A stretch of DNA of 64,000 nt from Hydractinia symbiolongicarpus. Its lineage: Eukaryota > Cnidaria > Hydrozoa > Anthoathecata > Hydractiniidae. Numbering within the stretch: the first letter of the stretch is position 1; every line of letters begins with the position of its first letter. The notes below the pieces were generated by a model. That model ran no database searches, had not been told where the DNA came from, and saw only the letters and a program-made list of their open reading frames with translations. The stretch is from the NCBI RefSeq assembly GCF_029227915.1, contig NC_079888.1, positions 6,443,001-6,507,000 on the forward strand. The letters are read 5' to 3'. The position numbers and the translations under genes are program-made. This document shows, in pieces, positions 34,701-46,439 of this stretch.

Positions 34701-34786
34701 CAGTTGAATTGCACCACCCAGGGGAGAGAGACGTCATGGTCACATATACTACACAAGAGAAAGAGAGAAAGAGCTCTAGCTTGTAG
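31763..34786 (+). CDS. Aquaglyceroporin (aquaporin 3/7/9/10-like), 6 exons
   Basis: Membrane channel for water, glycerol and other small neutral solutes. Exons: 31763-31852, 32735-32861, 33054-33191, 33458-33564, 33759-33976, 34621-34786; total 846 nt, or 281 residues, the usual family size. Two half-helix pore motifs are present: HINPAVTLA (NPA at residues 77-79) and GYGINPARD (NPA at 205-207). The Asp after NPAR (residue 209), plus the AGIWSTYPT loop and [11 protein letters not shown], are the marks of the glycerol-permeable branch rather than water-only aquaporins. The first exon, [20 protein letters not shown], leads into the first membrane helix. Six helices are readable. Orthology to one vertebrate AQP cannot be decided by eye, so no symbol is given. 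Confidence 0.93.
32034..32520. repeat. TTTCGCGAA-rich repeat in aquaporin intron 1, with nested Helitron
   Basis: Both sides of the Helitron at 32240-32373 carry repeated TTTCGCGA / TTTTTGCGAA words (near 32037, 32098, 32140 and then 32400, 32440, 32490). This suggests one older repeat interrupted by the Helitron. Similar CGCG words occur near 9855 and 9938. No coding content. Confidence 0.45.
32240..32373 (+). mobile_element. Short non-autonomous Helitron in aquaporin intron 1
   Basis: A 134-bp element with textbook Helitron ends: 5' TC (TCTCTATAATAATAGCC) directly after an A, a 3' hairpin CCCGTGGATTTTCCACGGG, then CTAACGACTAG followed by T. This is an A^T insertion without target duplication. 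The inside matches the 27868-27999 copy (GTCTGTCTGTCACGCAAAATG, then AAAAAGGACGGGCGAA). Confidence 0.85.
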
Positions 34787-36020
34787 TGTTCAAATTTGTG
34801 ACTAATTATTTGGACTATTTGTAGCTCTGTAGCTTTTTTATGTACATTTTAACTTCAACTGTATTTTCCACTTTTTAAGAAGGGCACTTCTGATCTTCTT
34901 TAACTCTTGTCCAAGAGTCACGGGCGGTCGCAATCAAATTCATTATATAGGTACAATACCCTCTGGAACAAAGTTGACTCTTGTCCCGAAGGATCGTTAC
35001 TTTAACCATCATAAGTCTTGCTTTTATAAACCCTTGCACCAAACTACTTCCGCATATGCGATTGATAATTTTTTTTTTGATCAGCGTCCTTTCTGTACAG
35101 AAATTTTTGCTGATACATATTTTTTCTAATTTATTATAAAACTCTACGTGGAGAGGTGTGGATGCTTCACAGTAGTCGTGTTAATCCCAAGATCTTGTCC
35201 GCAGAATATTGTCACTCGCTTACTCTTTATTACAACCGCTTTTTTTTGATATTACGAGTTGGTGACATCTAGTAGCTTATTGTTTATATCATAAATTGTT
35301 ACATTACAAAAGTCTGCCTTCTCCGTTTAACGAAACGTACTATTATCCACATTCTGGGGTGTCTTGTCCCCTGTGGAGTTTTCACGGAGCGGCCTCTATC
35401 TGATTAACCAAAAAAGCAAAATGTTCAAGAAACGAGGTTTGGGTGACCGAGTGGAAATGAAGCGTTAATGTATCTCTAGCATCAGTTTTTATAGTATATA
35501 AAGCTTTCTATACCTATGGACCCTTTTAGGGTAATACAGTTAATCTTTAAGATGTCGCGTAAAAAACAACCTTTATCGCTTTCTGATATGCGTGCCTACA
35601 TATGAGCAGGACGCGAAAAAGAAGCTCTAGAAAACGTTTGTTTTGCAAAATACAATTTTTGTGGAACCATGGCGAGAATTTTTTTATCTGAAGAAAGTTT
35701 TCAGCAATGTTTTACAATTTCTTAAATTTTTGCAGAACTGGGTCTAGGAAACGCAGGGCCGCATCTTTCCTGTTTTGCGAAGCCGGAAAATTTCAAAATG
35801 TAAACAAACATCTTGCCCTCCCCACCATGGAACAGGTTTATGTTTGTTTTTGTTAATGTGACCATGGGTCTTCTTTCGGTTATATCGACCACAAAAAACA
35901 TGAAAAATAGGAACAAGCGAAGTGCGGAATTGGGAGTAATCTGAAATCTGGAAATCTGACACGACGAGTTATTTTGTAACTTGATTTAAGTTTTGCAATA
36001 ATGCATGAATATAATAAGAT
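34787..36020. other. Intergenic, no gene seen
   Basis: Sequence between the aquaporin stop and the C12orf56-homologue start. Open frames on both strands show no family resemblance. The last few hundred bases are presumably promoter and 5' UTR of the downstream gene. Confidence 0.5.
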
Positions 36021-39000
36021 ATGTCATATTCACTAAGTAATAATTATGGAAAGAAGTTTCAGCTTACAGATTCACTTTTACGACGACGTCTTAGCCAGGG
36101 AGAGTACGAAAATATCAAAATTGTCGAGCCAGCCATCATCGTCACTAATGATGAGTCAAGCAAGCAGTTAAAGAGCCCTAGTTATAAACATGCTGCAATT
36201 TCGAACAAGTGCTTGTATGTTGTTAACACACCTGCCAAGCAAGACTCAGATTTAATATATACAATACCTCTGCAATATGTAAAAGATATAAAGTTTGTAA
36301 GTTGAGCTAGCTAGACACTAGCTAGACTTCTTTGTGAACAATTTAATTGTTCTATGATGTCTGACACTAAATGATGCAAGATCTTTTGCAGTCTCTTTTT
36401 TTCATGCTAGCTAGCTGGAGCAACTTTAGAATACCATCCCGTTCTAATTTTGCATAAGAGTCAACAAGCCACCGATCTCCCCTCCTCCCTATATCCAACA
36501 TAGACAAAGATAGCAAATGAGCCTTAGCACAAAATATATTATAACAAACACAATCTCAGAATACTGTTGCCTTCTTATCTCTTATAATAATATGTCTGTG
36601 TGTCCGGTTGTGTTTACTGTAACAGGTGAAGGGGATGTGTTTATTTTCCTTTGATGTACCCGAAAAAGTTATGTCTCATCTGTTAAATTTTCCTGACATT
36701 ACGGCAGAATGGTAAAAACACTAATTTAACGTCAATATCTTATAATAAATCAATGAAGCCATTAGGTGTGTTTTTCAAACCGTTTTAGAATAAATGGGTT
36801 AATAACATCATTAAAGAACCTTTTAACCTCAATATCTCTACAACAATTTGTCAAAAGCACACAATATATTTTCTTGATAAGCATTTCACGACCCGTATGA
36901 TGTATAACATTTTTTTTAATTTTAGTTGACTTTCCTGACGTCAGCAAAACTTTAGAGCCCTTGTATATCCTTATGCGTTCTTCAAAAACATATGATCTAA
37001 CACATCATTTTGATCAGCGTTTCAATCTCTACACATTACAATGTTAATGTTAGCAAAACACCGCAAACAACCTATTCTTCCGCCTGAGTGGATTCTTCCA
37101 CAGGCCTTATTGACTAGCGTTATACAATATTTTGCACAAATACAAATTTTGGTTACATCCTTTTTGATTTGGCAACAGTCTAAAAAAGGTGCGCTGTGTA
37201 TAGGTAAATCTGTCACCTGCTAACTAAAAAATGCCAAACAATGATTTTTAGTGTAGTTTAACCAAATTACAATTTAACTAACCCAGGATACCAAACAAAC
37301 CCTATCAGAGTTAGATTAGTGGATGATTTATGATTGAATTATTTTTTCTAGCTCTATGATGCTGCAGATTTTCTTCAAGGTGAGTTACAAAAACAAGCAC
37401 AGCACATACAACTTGTCTGTATTCAACCCAATAACAAAAATGTTTTGCAACCAGATGCAACATTGTCAATTTCCAGTCAAGGAAATAATGTGAATGAATT
37501 TTCTATACCAAAAATAATTGAGAAACCAGCCTCTACTGAAGTGCTATTGGTAGAACCATCAAATAATGAAAACACAAGCAATGTAAAACTATCTAGTAGA
37601 AAATCAAAAGAAAAGATAAAAGGTTTATCAAAAACTTCTGAACTAAGTTTGGGCAACAAATCATTGACTACTAGACCATTACCAAAGCCAATGGATGGCA
37701 CAGAAACATTGAATGCCTCATATACAAGCTCTATGTTTTTAGATGTAAAAAATGGAGGTAGGGACATCTTACCCACACACACTTTAAGTCAGAGTAAAAG
37801 TTATGATTGTTTGAGTAAACTTGCAGAAAAACGTTCAGCGAATCTTAATAATAATTTACCTGGATCTTTTACATCAAGAAGACCACAAAGCTTGAATATG
37901 GCTACAAGTTATTCCTGGAATGATATATTAAAAGCAGAACATAACTTTAATAAGCGTAGACAAACAACACAGTATCTGGAAGATGCCTCTGAAAGTTTAA
38001 AGAGAATAGAGGGAAATAAAAACCAATCCAACAGCCTTACTCAAAGTTTTTCTGGAAAGCTTTCAAAGTTTTTTGGGAGCAAAGATGACATTTTTGATAA
38101 TTCTTCCTCGCTAGTAGGCCCTAGCTCTCAGGTTAAGTCAAGGAGTCGATCATCATCAAATTCACAAGCATCAGTTAATTTTGAAGACAAGAAAGATGAG
38201 AATGAAAACAATATAGAAGATTACTTTGTTGATTTTTTCACTGTCAGTAAAAGTTCAAAATTATACAACATTTTGAAGGAAACATGGATTGCAGCTGTGA
38301 TTGTAAGTGTAATTGTTTATTTTTATAATTTCTAATGAAAATAACTTTCTAACTTCGGCTAACGTATTCATACATACAACTTGTTTAAGCTATCAATGAC
38401 ATGATTTAAATTTTAGGTTGGATTTGAAGTAGAAACATAAATTATACAGTTGATACAGCTGGTTGTATGTACAGTATTATTATCACTTTGATTTTATTTA
38501 TACTCAGGCTGGTACTTTGGATCTGGAAGATAAACATTACCTTCAACCTAATGGTCAAAGTTCAGCAATAAAAATTGAAAAGTATGTTACTTTTAAATGG
38601 TTAAACATAATTTTAAATCCTTTCTGATGTTTGATCTATATAATAATATCCATAATCATCATACATACAAAACACAACATTTAAAAACCTAACATTTAAA
38701 AACTCATGTAAGCATGATTTTTTGTGGACTATGTTATATCGTCTTTCTCATTCCTTCTTTTTTTTCAGTGACAACATTGTACAAAAGTTGACACAACTTA
38801 AAGAAGAGGTATTAGGATGCCACCAGGATGACGAACTTTTTTTGTTGACAAAAGAAATGAAATATGCTTGCAAAAATTATTTAGTTGCCAAAAGAGTCAT
38901 ATGGAAGGTAATGTTGACCCATCTCTTATATTTTGTGTGCTCAAAAAGGCTGCATGTGTGCTTTCATCCACAGCCTCGTAGAATAATAATTTTAAAAATG

Positions 39001-42000
39001 CATAGATTAATGAATAGTTTGTTTGCGTATCGTCAGATTTTGTACAATTTGAATTAAAAAAATTTGTTCAAAAAGGAAGTTAGATAGATAACGTCAGCTT
39101 TAGGTGTACTTAAAATGTCTTTTTTTTAGTCTCCAACCTTGTTGAGATTCTATTTGTCTGTGATGGATCGCTTGTTAAAATCTCGCACAAGATCTCAATC
39201 TGAAAGAATGGATGAACTTGAGTATGAACATTTTTTTTATTCTTTTTTTTCACTTTATTTGGTGAAGCATTTTGCATGACTTCTCATGGTGTGCTTGAAT
39301 TTTAGATATTTTCAGTTTTGTCCAATACTCTGAAGTTAAAAGTAGCACCCTCAATAAAGTTAAAGCGAATTTTTAGTCTTAAACTCCAAAGTAATTTTTA
39401 TCCTACCGCTGATCTGCAATTCTAATGAAAAAAACCCGTAAAAACGTTTCTTTGTTCATTTACTAGCATTTGCTCTGATTTCATTTTTAGTCTTCTGATC
39501 ATCATTGGTGAGCTGTTTGTTTGTGCTTTTGAAGAAACTGAGTTACTATCAAGCAGAAACATGTTTATAAATGAAAACAGGTGGACATTTTGTTACATAA
39601 AACATGTGTTAAATGTTGTATCCACTCCTTTATAAATAATGCATTTCATTTTAGTGCATTGTTTATCAAGGATTTTGTTAAATGTATTTTGCAACCTCCA
39701 ATCTCAACCATTGGTGAGAGAAAATGCCATGAAGAGGTTAGTAATGAGATTATTTCAGTTTATGCTGTATTTATCTTTTTTGCATTAGATATCTGATGTT
39801 TATTTTTACTTTCTTGGTGAATTCAAGATTGTAAACTTTTTAACAATGCTGCAACATAACGGTTCACCACCAGGAAACCCTTTTGAATTTTTTGACTTTG
39901 TTTAATGAATACTTACTGTAAAAGTAAATTTTTGAATAAAAAACAACAACAATAAAACAGGTGTTATTTACAAATCCTATCATTTAATATTTTGAAAACA
40001 GTGGGCAATTTGATCAGATTTTGTTCCTATTTAGCCTCGTGAAAGAAGAATGAGTTTAAGGATATAGCCTCCTCCCAACTTACTTTAAAGAAGTGATTAG
40101 ATATAGTAATTCATAGCCTCTGCGCAGTATTTTAGTAAGAAACTTAAGCTCGTTAAGGGTTTAATAAAAAATTCATCTTCCCTACATTAAATTACGTTTA
40201 GTCAGGCCTTTTATTCAAATACTTTTTGCTGAAATAGTTACTAAATAGAGTAGAAGTTTATCCCATACTGTATCATAGTTTATACTTTCTTTTAGTTGAA
40301 TGAACTTGTTGAGACATGGTTAGATACTTGCGTTTCATTGCTGTATGAGGTTATAAATGCTGCAAATCAGGTAGGTAAGATCTCGACTTGTAAATTCCTG
40401 TTCCGAGTAAAAACATGCGACATATACTCAAAATCTAGGATTAAGACAATTAACAATGAAGAATTAGATATGTTTTAATTTAGAAGATCCTGATACAAAT
40501 TCGTAAGCGTTAAAAATGCAATTCTATTGCTACTTCAAGTATTAGTGCATACTTTCAACTCAGGCATGTCATCCGTTTGAGCATACATAACGTTAAGTTT
40601 TCTCTTAGATTTTAACATCGAAAATTCGAAATTTTACTTTAAGTTGTTTTGTCAAAAACGACCTAAGAGGCCATAGGGTTGTAAACTTGCAGATGTGAAA
40701 GTATAGGACGGGCTGTTCTAACACTAAAGCGAAGGAGATTCTAGCATTTCCCTAGGATATTTTTGGAATAATGAGCTATCAACGCTGGTAAAAAATTGTT
40801 GTTTGTGAGTTAAGACGGGCTTACCGATGCTAATTCTTGGAACAAAATGTTACCTAAATCACAGTGTAAGTTATGTTCGGAAAAATGCATTTGCTAGTTT
40901 GAATAATTTTACAGACCAGAAACCCTGCAAATTGACATTACAATTACATTACATACAAATTTTGAACATAGCCTATCCTGATGTCATTGTCTTGTTGAGT
41001 TTGTGAAAAGATTAATTCAATCATTCCAAAGAAAACAGAATGTAGTTGTTAAAAAAGCATAGTTTCTTTTACCGTTTGGTGTTAAGAATATATTCCATTT
41101 CATGACTAATGGTAGGAGATGCTATGAAAGACTATAAGTTGTGATTCTTTGACAATTTATATTGTTTTGTATTGACAGTCTATTTGGAGTTGCAGTTATG
41201 AAGAAAAGTCATTCGATGTCACGTTGCTGTCTTATGTCATTTCTCAAGAGGTGAACTCGATGGTATGTAAACTCCGACGCTTGTTCAGATAATTTTCCTA
41301 AATAACTGCTTTCAAACCTGTAACACGTGTAAAGTGAAGGATAAAGAAGAAGAAGAAAAAGAAGAAGAAGGATTTTTAAAATCAACTAAAAACAATTTTT
41401 TTTTTCACATTTTCTACCCACCACTTTTTATTAACCATAGGAAATCAGGTGGTAGCAGACTGTGAGCATAACTAGCACCTATTGTATCTGTTAAACCTTC
41501 TTGATATTTTAAACCAATTTTTCATCTGTTTACTTATATAATCTTGTATTTATTTAGAGATGCATTGTAGAGCATATTATTCAGAATCTGATGTGTCAAC
41601 TCACATTAAAACCAAGTTCAACACTTTCACCCGCAGATACAGTTTTGCTTTACAAAGAACTTGAAATCCTTTTGTTCATCTGCACGAATTGTGCAAAAAT
41701 CTATCAAAACATCAAAACATTTCATCATGAAGAAATAAAGTACGTCGAGTTTTATAACACAACTTATGTCTGTCATAACCGCCACGTGTCAAGTTTTTGT
41801 AATCGACAGAAAAACTAACGAACTAAAGGCGTTGGAGTTGACAAAATTTCTACTGTGTAGTCATTACTAATGTTTTAGCGACACTCTACTAATATGTTAA
41901 CGACACTATAGTCATAGGTTAACGACACTGCTGACTTTTGACGACACTCTACTAATATTTTAACGACACTTTACTAATATTTTAACGACACTACTGGCAT

Positions 42001-42389
42001 TGGACGACACTTTACTAATATTTTAACGACACTACTGTTATTTTAACGACACTTTACTGATATTTTAACGACACTGCTGACTTTGACGACATTCTACTGA
42101 TATTTTAACAACATTTTACTGATATTTTAACGACACTCTACTGTTATTTTAACGACACTCTACTAATACTTTAACGGCCTTCTATTGATATTTTAACGGC
42201 CTTCTACTGATATTTTAACGGCCTTCTACTGATATTTTAACGACATTCTACTGATATTTTAACGACCTTTTTTTCTTTAGATACTACATCTCAAAAAATG
42301 ACAATTTCCAACGCGTTCCCAAACACTACCCACTGTCGTCCATTTTAGCTGTCAAATTGCCAAATGTTGTTCGTTTACTCACCGAGTAA
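36021..42389 (+). CDS. C12orf56-family protein, 11 exons
   Basis: Exons: 36021-36296, 37352-38302, 38508-38581, 38769-38907, 39130-39221, 39491-39580, 39655-39736, 40296-40370, 41179-41262, 41558-41739, 42281-42389; total 2154 nt, or 717 residues, with consistent phases. The first exon (LLRRRLSQGEYENIKIVEPA, then a strand-rich segment ending IPLQYVKDIKFV) resembles the N-terminus of human C12orf56, a PH-like module. Exon 2 is a long Ser/Asn-rich, probably disordered linker ending in YFVDFFTVSKSSKLYNILKE, which again matches the family. The C-terminal half is helical and continues through LLYEVINAANQ and LSPADTVLLYKELEILLF. The family has no firmly established function that I know, so none is assigned. 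It is longer than the human protein (about 620) because of the linker. Its neighbourhood with XPOT supports the call. Confidence 0.8.
36578..37117 (+). mobile_element. Non-autonomous Helitron in intron 1 of the C12orf56 homologue
   Basis: A 540-bp element. It starts TCTCTTATAATAATATGTCTG after an A, carries a CTGACGTCAG palindrome near 36937 and TTTTGATCAGCG near 37012, and ends GAGTGGATTCTTCCACAGG (hairpin) then CCTTATTGACTAG. It belongs to the long subfamily also seen near 47.6-48.8 kb and 61.7-62.2 kb. No coding capacity. Confidence 0.8.
41866..42266. repeat. TTTTAACGACACTNTACTNATA minisatellite abutting a splice acceptor
   Basis: About 18 imperfect units, mostly 22-23 bp, of ACTAATATTTTAACGACACTCT type fill most of the last intron (41740-42280) of the C12orf56 homologue. 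The array stops about 14 nt before the acceptor AG at 42279-42280. The last units have drifted to AACGGCCTTCTACTGAT. Confidence 0.9.
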
Positions 42390-44384
42390 GCTTATCAAGT
42401 CAAGTTGAATAATCAAGTATAATGATAACTACGTGAAGTATATAATGCTACAGAAATTACGGAATTTAATTTATGTTGATTTTTATTTATTCTGATATTT
42501 GAGATTTACACTGCCCGATTGCAATTTCGTTGATCGAATATCGCACAGTAAGTATGTTTTCTATTTTTAGTGACCACACATTCAAGAATAGAAATGCGTG
42601 CCTTTCTTAAAAATACAATATTTTATCACCAACAGAAAGCTTAAGTTTATGAAAAATAACTAGTAAAAGTCGCGCCTGTTTAGTTAACATTGAACCACAT
42701 TTTGTTCTGCTTATAAAAAGGGCGTATATTTTGTTGTTTCATGTGTTCAATTTTAGCACAAACCGATTTTTTAGTGGCCTAAAAAGTTACGCACGAAATG
42801 TCCCAAAACTCAACTCTGTATTTACACTACTAACATTTTGTTTCGTTGTTGATATATTGAGACTAAAGACGATAAATAAAAATTATATTGAACGAAAATA
42901 ATTGTTAATATATGACCGAATTAACACTTCTTCTGTTGGACACCACCAAAAACGGTGCAGTAAGCTTCGTTTCTAATATATTCTCTTCGGCGAGCATAGG
43001 ACCCTTCATGTGCTTTTGTATTCATTCTTGTTTTTATTTATAAAGAGAACATTGTGGTGTTTCACAGAAAAAATGTAGTTAATAAAATATTCCTAATTGT
43101 AATATAATTTTGATCATTATTTATTTGATTTGTTGATATTTTTTTGTACATATTGATTTATTTATAATTTATTCAATATGAAGTCCAAAAAGTGAAAATA
43201 TAAAAAATAACAACGATGTAGAAAGCTTTCTTCTTGATGTTGATTTTAATTTCGGGGAGTACAATTATCAGAATTTGCTAAAACTGTATGTTATGTTCGG
43301 TATGAAAATTGGGAATTCATTTTTTCTGTCAGTATACAAACTGAAGATGCTGCTGGGTGATTGAAGAATTCTGTAAGCCTGAAAGGGACTTTGAGACAGA
43401 ACAGATTAATCCTTGAAAAAATAATGCGACTTTTCTCGCATTTCTTTAAACGCTGTTTTGATCAGCATGTTCATAAAAATCCTCGTCCCCAGGGTTTGAT
43501 GCTTGTTGTCAAAGCCGCTAGCGCTCACGTGACGGCCTTTGATGTCAAAAAGGCAAGAGGTCCTGGGGAAGAGGTGGTGTGGAAACATTCTTTGTTGTAC
43601 CTGATCCACCTTTCTATATTTCTTATCTCGTTCTTCAACCAGGCGGTTCAAAAAAATCTGAAATGAAAGACAAATCTTTAAGTTGCTACCTTCTGTTCGA
43701 AGTGGTCATTAATTTTTGTTTTATGATTTTAAATTTCAGCTTCAAATTTGTTGGTTCACCATTTCAACACATTGTTTGTCTACCAGAAATGAGAAGTTAA
43801 TATTCGCGCTGCCAGACATTTTTCCTTTATCACAAATTCATCACGTTGAAAGTAGGAGGGGGGGATATATAAGTAACAATTCAATCTAAAAAATTTTCAC
43901 TTGAAAATTGAATACTCGCAAAATAAAGGATTAAAAGATCCTTGTTAATATTCTTTATTTCGCTTATTAAAAAATTTGGGAGGTTTAGTTACTCTTCTGT
44001 GGTTCACGGGTCTCAGGTTTCTCTACAGTTCTCCTATTCCTCACATGGCATTAAGATACTGAAATCTCCTTTCATAGGATTTAATAAACATAATCGACAT
44101 ATTACAGGTAATAATCGAGACTCAATGTGGGAGAGCGAGGTCTGTTGGTAATTATATTTAATACTTTTAATTAGCTCTCCAATGCAACATAAGTGATGAG
44201 AGCAATCAAGCATTCAACAGTTGCGTAAAGTCATAAAACAACAAAATAGTGAACAATAAACGCGTCGCAAAACGTCAACATTTGATGCTGGCTAGAAAGT
44301 TTTAACAAATAAATTACAGCTGATGAGTTCATCAAAACACTGCAGTAATGGTTAAAGGCTAGTGTTTTGGTTGTGTTAAATGTT
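42390..44384. other. Intergenic between the C12orf56 homologue and MFS gene
   Basis: Mostly AT-rich with no supported exon. A candidate AATAAA for the upstream gene lies near 42877. A foldback element occupies 43481-43574. Confidence 0.5.
43481..43574. repeat. Foldback MITE with CCTCGTCCCCAGG ends
   Basis: The left end CCTCGTCCCCAGG and right end CCTGGGGAAGAGG are inverted complements with one mismatch. Inside, TTTGATGC...TGTCAAAGCC faces GGCCTTTGATGTCAAA, so the 94-bp element folds along much of its length. Locally GC-rich in an AT-rich setting. The same terminal word occurs near 10720 and, inverted, near 46011. Confidence 0.7.
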
Positions 44385-44417
44385 ATGACTCAAAGGCGTC
44401 GTTCTCCTGTTAACAAA

Positions 44418-45761
44418 ATGGCGGACACATCAGAGAATAGCGAAACAGCGTCAGTCGAAGGCTATGAAATGAAACCTGAGGAGATGAAACTTCTAGATCA
44501 ACAGGAAGAATTGGAAAAAGGGAATATATATGCAAACAATCGGCTCATTTTTCTTTTACAATCCACCTTGCTAGGATTGTCCTATTCCATGATATGGCCA
44601 ACACTATGGACATATATACGAGATGAATTTGATATGAACAATATTTTTACTAAATTTATTTACAGCGTGACATATGTTGCGTATCCAATTGCTTCGATGA
44701 TTTCAGCCTACTTGGTTCGAGATGCAAAAATGAGTACCAAAAAAACTATACTTATTTTAAATAGTTTTGAAATTATTGGTAACTTGGTTTACACTTTGAT
44801 GTATTTCCCTGGGCTGCCCGTTCTTGGGCGTTTTATTGCTGGTTTGGGTGATGCATTTTATGTGGTTTTAATGAAAGAAATGAATCGAAGACAAACAGCT
44901 AACGATCGCATGACAATGGAATGTTTAGCCGCGTTCATTTTCGGAGTGATTGTCGCACCTGGGCTAAATATAATCACAACATATTTGCATTTCACGCTTG
45001 GTACATGGAGGCTAAATTCAAACAACTACCCAGGGTTGACAATTAGTGTATTGTTCCTGTTCATACAATTCATCATTATCTTCTTTTTATCTGATGAAAG
45101 CAGTTCAGGTAAAACAAGCAAGGACGAAAAAAGTGAAGAAGCAAGATTTCCGTTCGACCCAATCTCCACAATTAAAGATTCGAATTACCAGGCTGCTATG
45201 GTGACGTTCTATTCGTTCACTTACACCTACATCGTAACATCGTTCGAAATTATGATCCCCATGATAATCTACGAGCTGATCCAAACCAATGAAATTGGCG
45301 CTATGTTGTTATACGCTGTGATTGGTACATTATACGCCATGTTTCTCGTGATGACGATGACTGTGTCTTTCAACCACCAATTAGAAGTGTTCGTTGGTAT
45401 CTCATCCGTGGCACAAGTTGGAGGGCTTTTTTCATTGATTTATTTCAATGAGTTCATGAAACCAAGCGTTGGATCAATCGTCTCCTTGATTGTCGTTGTG
45501 TTAGCCCTAACAACAATGTGGTCGATTGATGACGTGTTGTTCATAAACTTTGTACAAGTCGTCATCTCACCCAACAAAAGAGAGGTCACACATGACCTTA
45601 GAAAAGCTGTGTCCAAATGCGCGTTCGCTTTAGCCGGTGTTACGGTACCATTTTGGTTTTCAAAAGTTGTATTCGTTGTTGGACCGGTTTTAATAATCTT
45701 GGTTTCGTTGCTATTGGTTGTCTTTATTATCGTCAGAGTGTCAACTGCAAGACAGAGGTAA
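44418..45761 (+). CDS. Major facilitator superfamily transporter, intronless
   Basis: Uninterrupted frame of 447 codons from the ATG at 44418, chosen for its strong context (AACAAAATGG). An in-frame ATG at 44385 would add 11 residues (MTQRRRSPVNK). Twelve hydrophobic segments can be read, from LIFLLQSTLLGLSYSMIWP to GPVLIILVSLLLVVFII. A hydrophilic Lys/Glu/Ser loop after helix 6 is typical of the MFS fold. GRFIAGLG (residues about 137-144) matches the conserved Arg-containing motif at the start of helix 4. The pattern, including the basic stretch MNRRQTANDRM after helix 4, suggests the MFSD8-like group, but substrate and subfamily are inference. Being intronless beside multi-exon genes could mean retroposition or intron loss. 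Confidence 0.85.
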   Translation: MADTSENSETASVEGYEMKPEEMKLLDQQEELEKGNIYANNRLIFLLQSTLLGLSYSMIWPTLWTYIRDEFDMNNIFTKFIYSVTYVAYPIASMISAYLVRDAKMSTKKTILILNSFEIIGNLVYTLMYFPGLPVLGRFIAGLGDAFYVVLMKEMNRRQTANDRMTMECLAAFIFGVIVAPGLNIITTYLHFTLGTWRLNSNNYPGLTISVLFLFIQFIIIFFLSDESSSGKTSKDEKSEEARFPFDPISTIKDSNYQAAMVTFYSFTYTYIVTSFEIMIPMIIYELIQTNEIGAMLLYAVIGTLYAMFLVMTMTVSFNHQLEVFVGISSVAQVGGLFSLIYFNEFMKPSVGSIVSLIVVVLALTTMWSIDDVLFINFVQVVISPNKREVTHDLRKAVSKCAFALAGVTVPFWFSKVVFVVGPVLIILVSLLLVVFIIVRVSTARQR

Positions 45762-45978
45762 AATTATTACAAGGATTGTTCTTTACATAAGTTGTAATTT
45801 TAAACAAATTTACACATTTATTTTGTATTTTGAGATTGTAGAACGATTTTTTTTTATTTTTGTCAGGAATTTGTTCGAGTATTAAGTCCATTCCCAAACC
45901 AACCATATTTTACCACAACTCTTCGGCATAGAAGAAAACAAACTCCCTATTTTTAAGGTTACATGGATTGAGCTCTTT

Positions 45979-46019
45979 GAGATAAACCGAGGTTTATCTC
46001 CAGGAGCTCTGGGGACGAG
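45979..46019. repeat. Perfect 10-bp inverted repeat next to a CTCGTCCCC-type terminus
   Basis: GAGATAAACC-GA-GGTTTATCTC (45979-46000) forms a perfect hairpin. It is followed by CAGGAGCTCTGGGGACGAG, the inverted form of the CTCGTCCCCAG end seen near 43481 and 10720. Probably the end of a DNA transposon relic; the other end was not located. Confidence 0.45.
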
Positions 46020-46393
46020 TCCATACTTACATTTCCTTGAGAAAACATCACACCTAAAGTCAAAAAACGAGCATTATTTTTTCTTTATGACTTTCTTCAT
46101 TTTATATTTAAGGTAAAGTATATATTTCTGAAAAAGTTGATCGTGGTGAAACGTTTTTTCGACAAAAATGTCACGTGACTTGGATATTTTTTTGGAGGAA
46201 AGAAACACTGTGGTTAAATGTTCCTAAAAATTTATTTTATTAAGTCACATAATATATTCAGGTTAGTGTATTGTTTACCCCTAGATGCGATGGCAACATC
46301 GCAATAAGAACGATTTTCTTTTTGTGGGAGACAACCCTAGATATTCTACTAGATTTTGTTTCATTCTTTTCATTCTTCCTTCTTGTGGTCTGA

Positions 46394-46396
<3 letters not shown>

Positions 46397-46424
<28 letters not shown>

Positions 46425-46434
46425 AATACTAATA
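46397..46434. repeat. AAT microsatellite
   Basis: A run of about ten AAT/ATA triplets with two interruptions. Confidence 0.85.
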
Positions 46435-46439
46435 GATAG

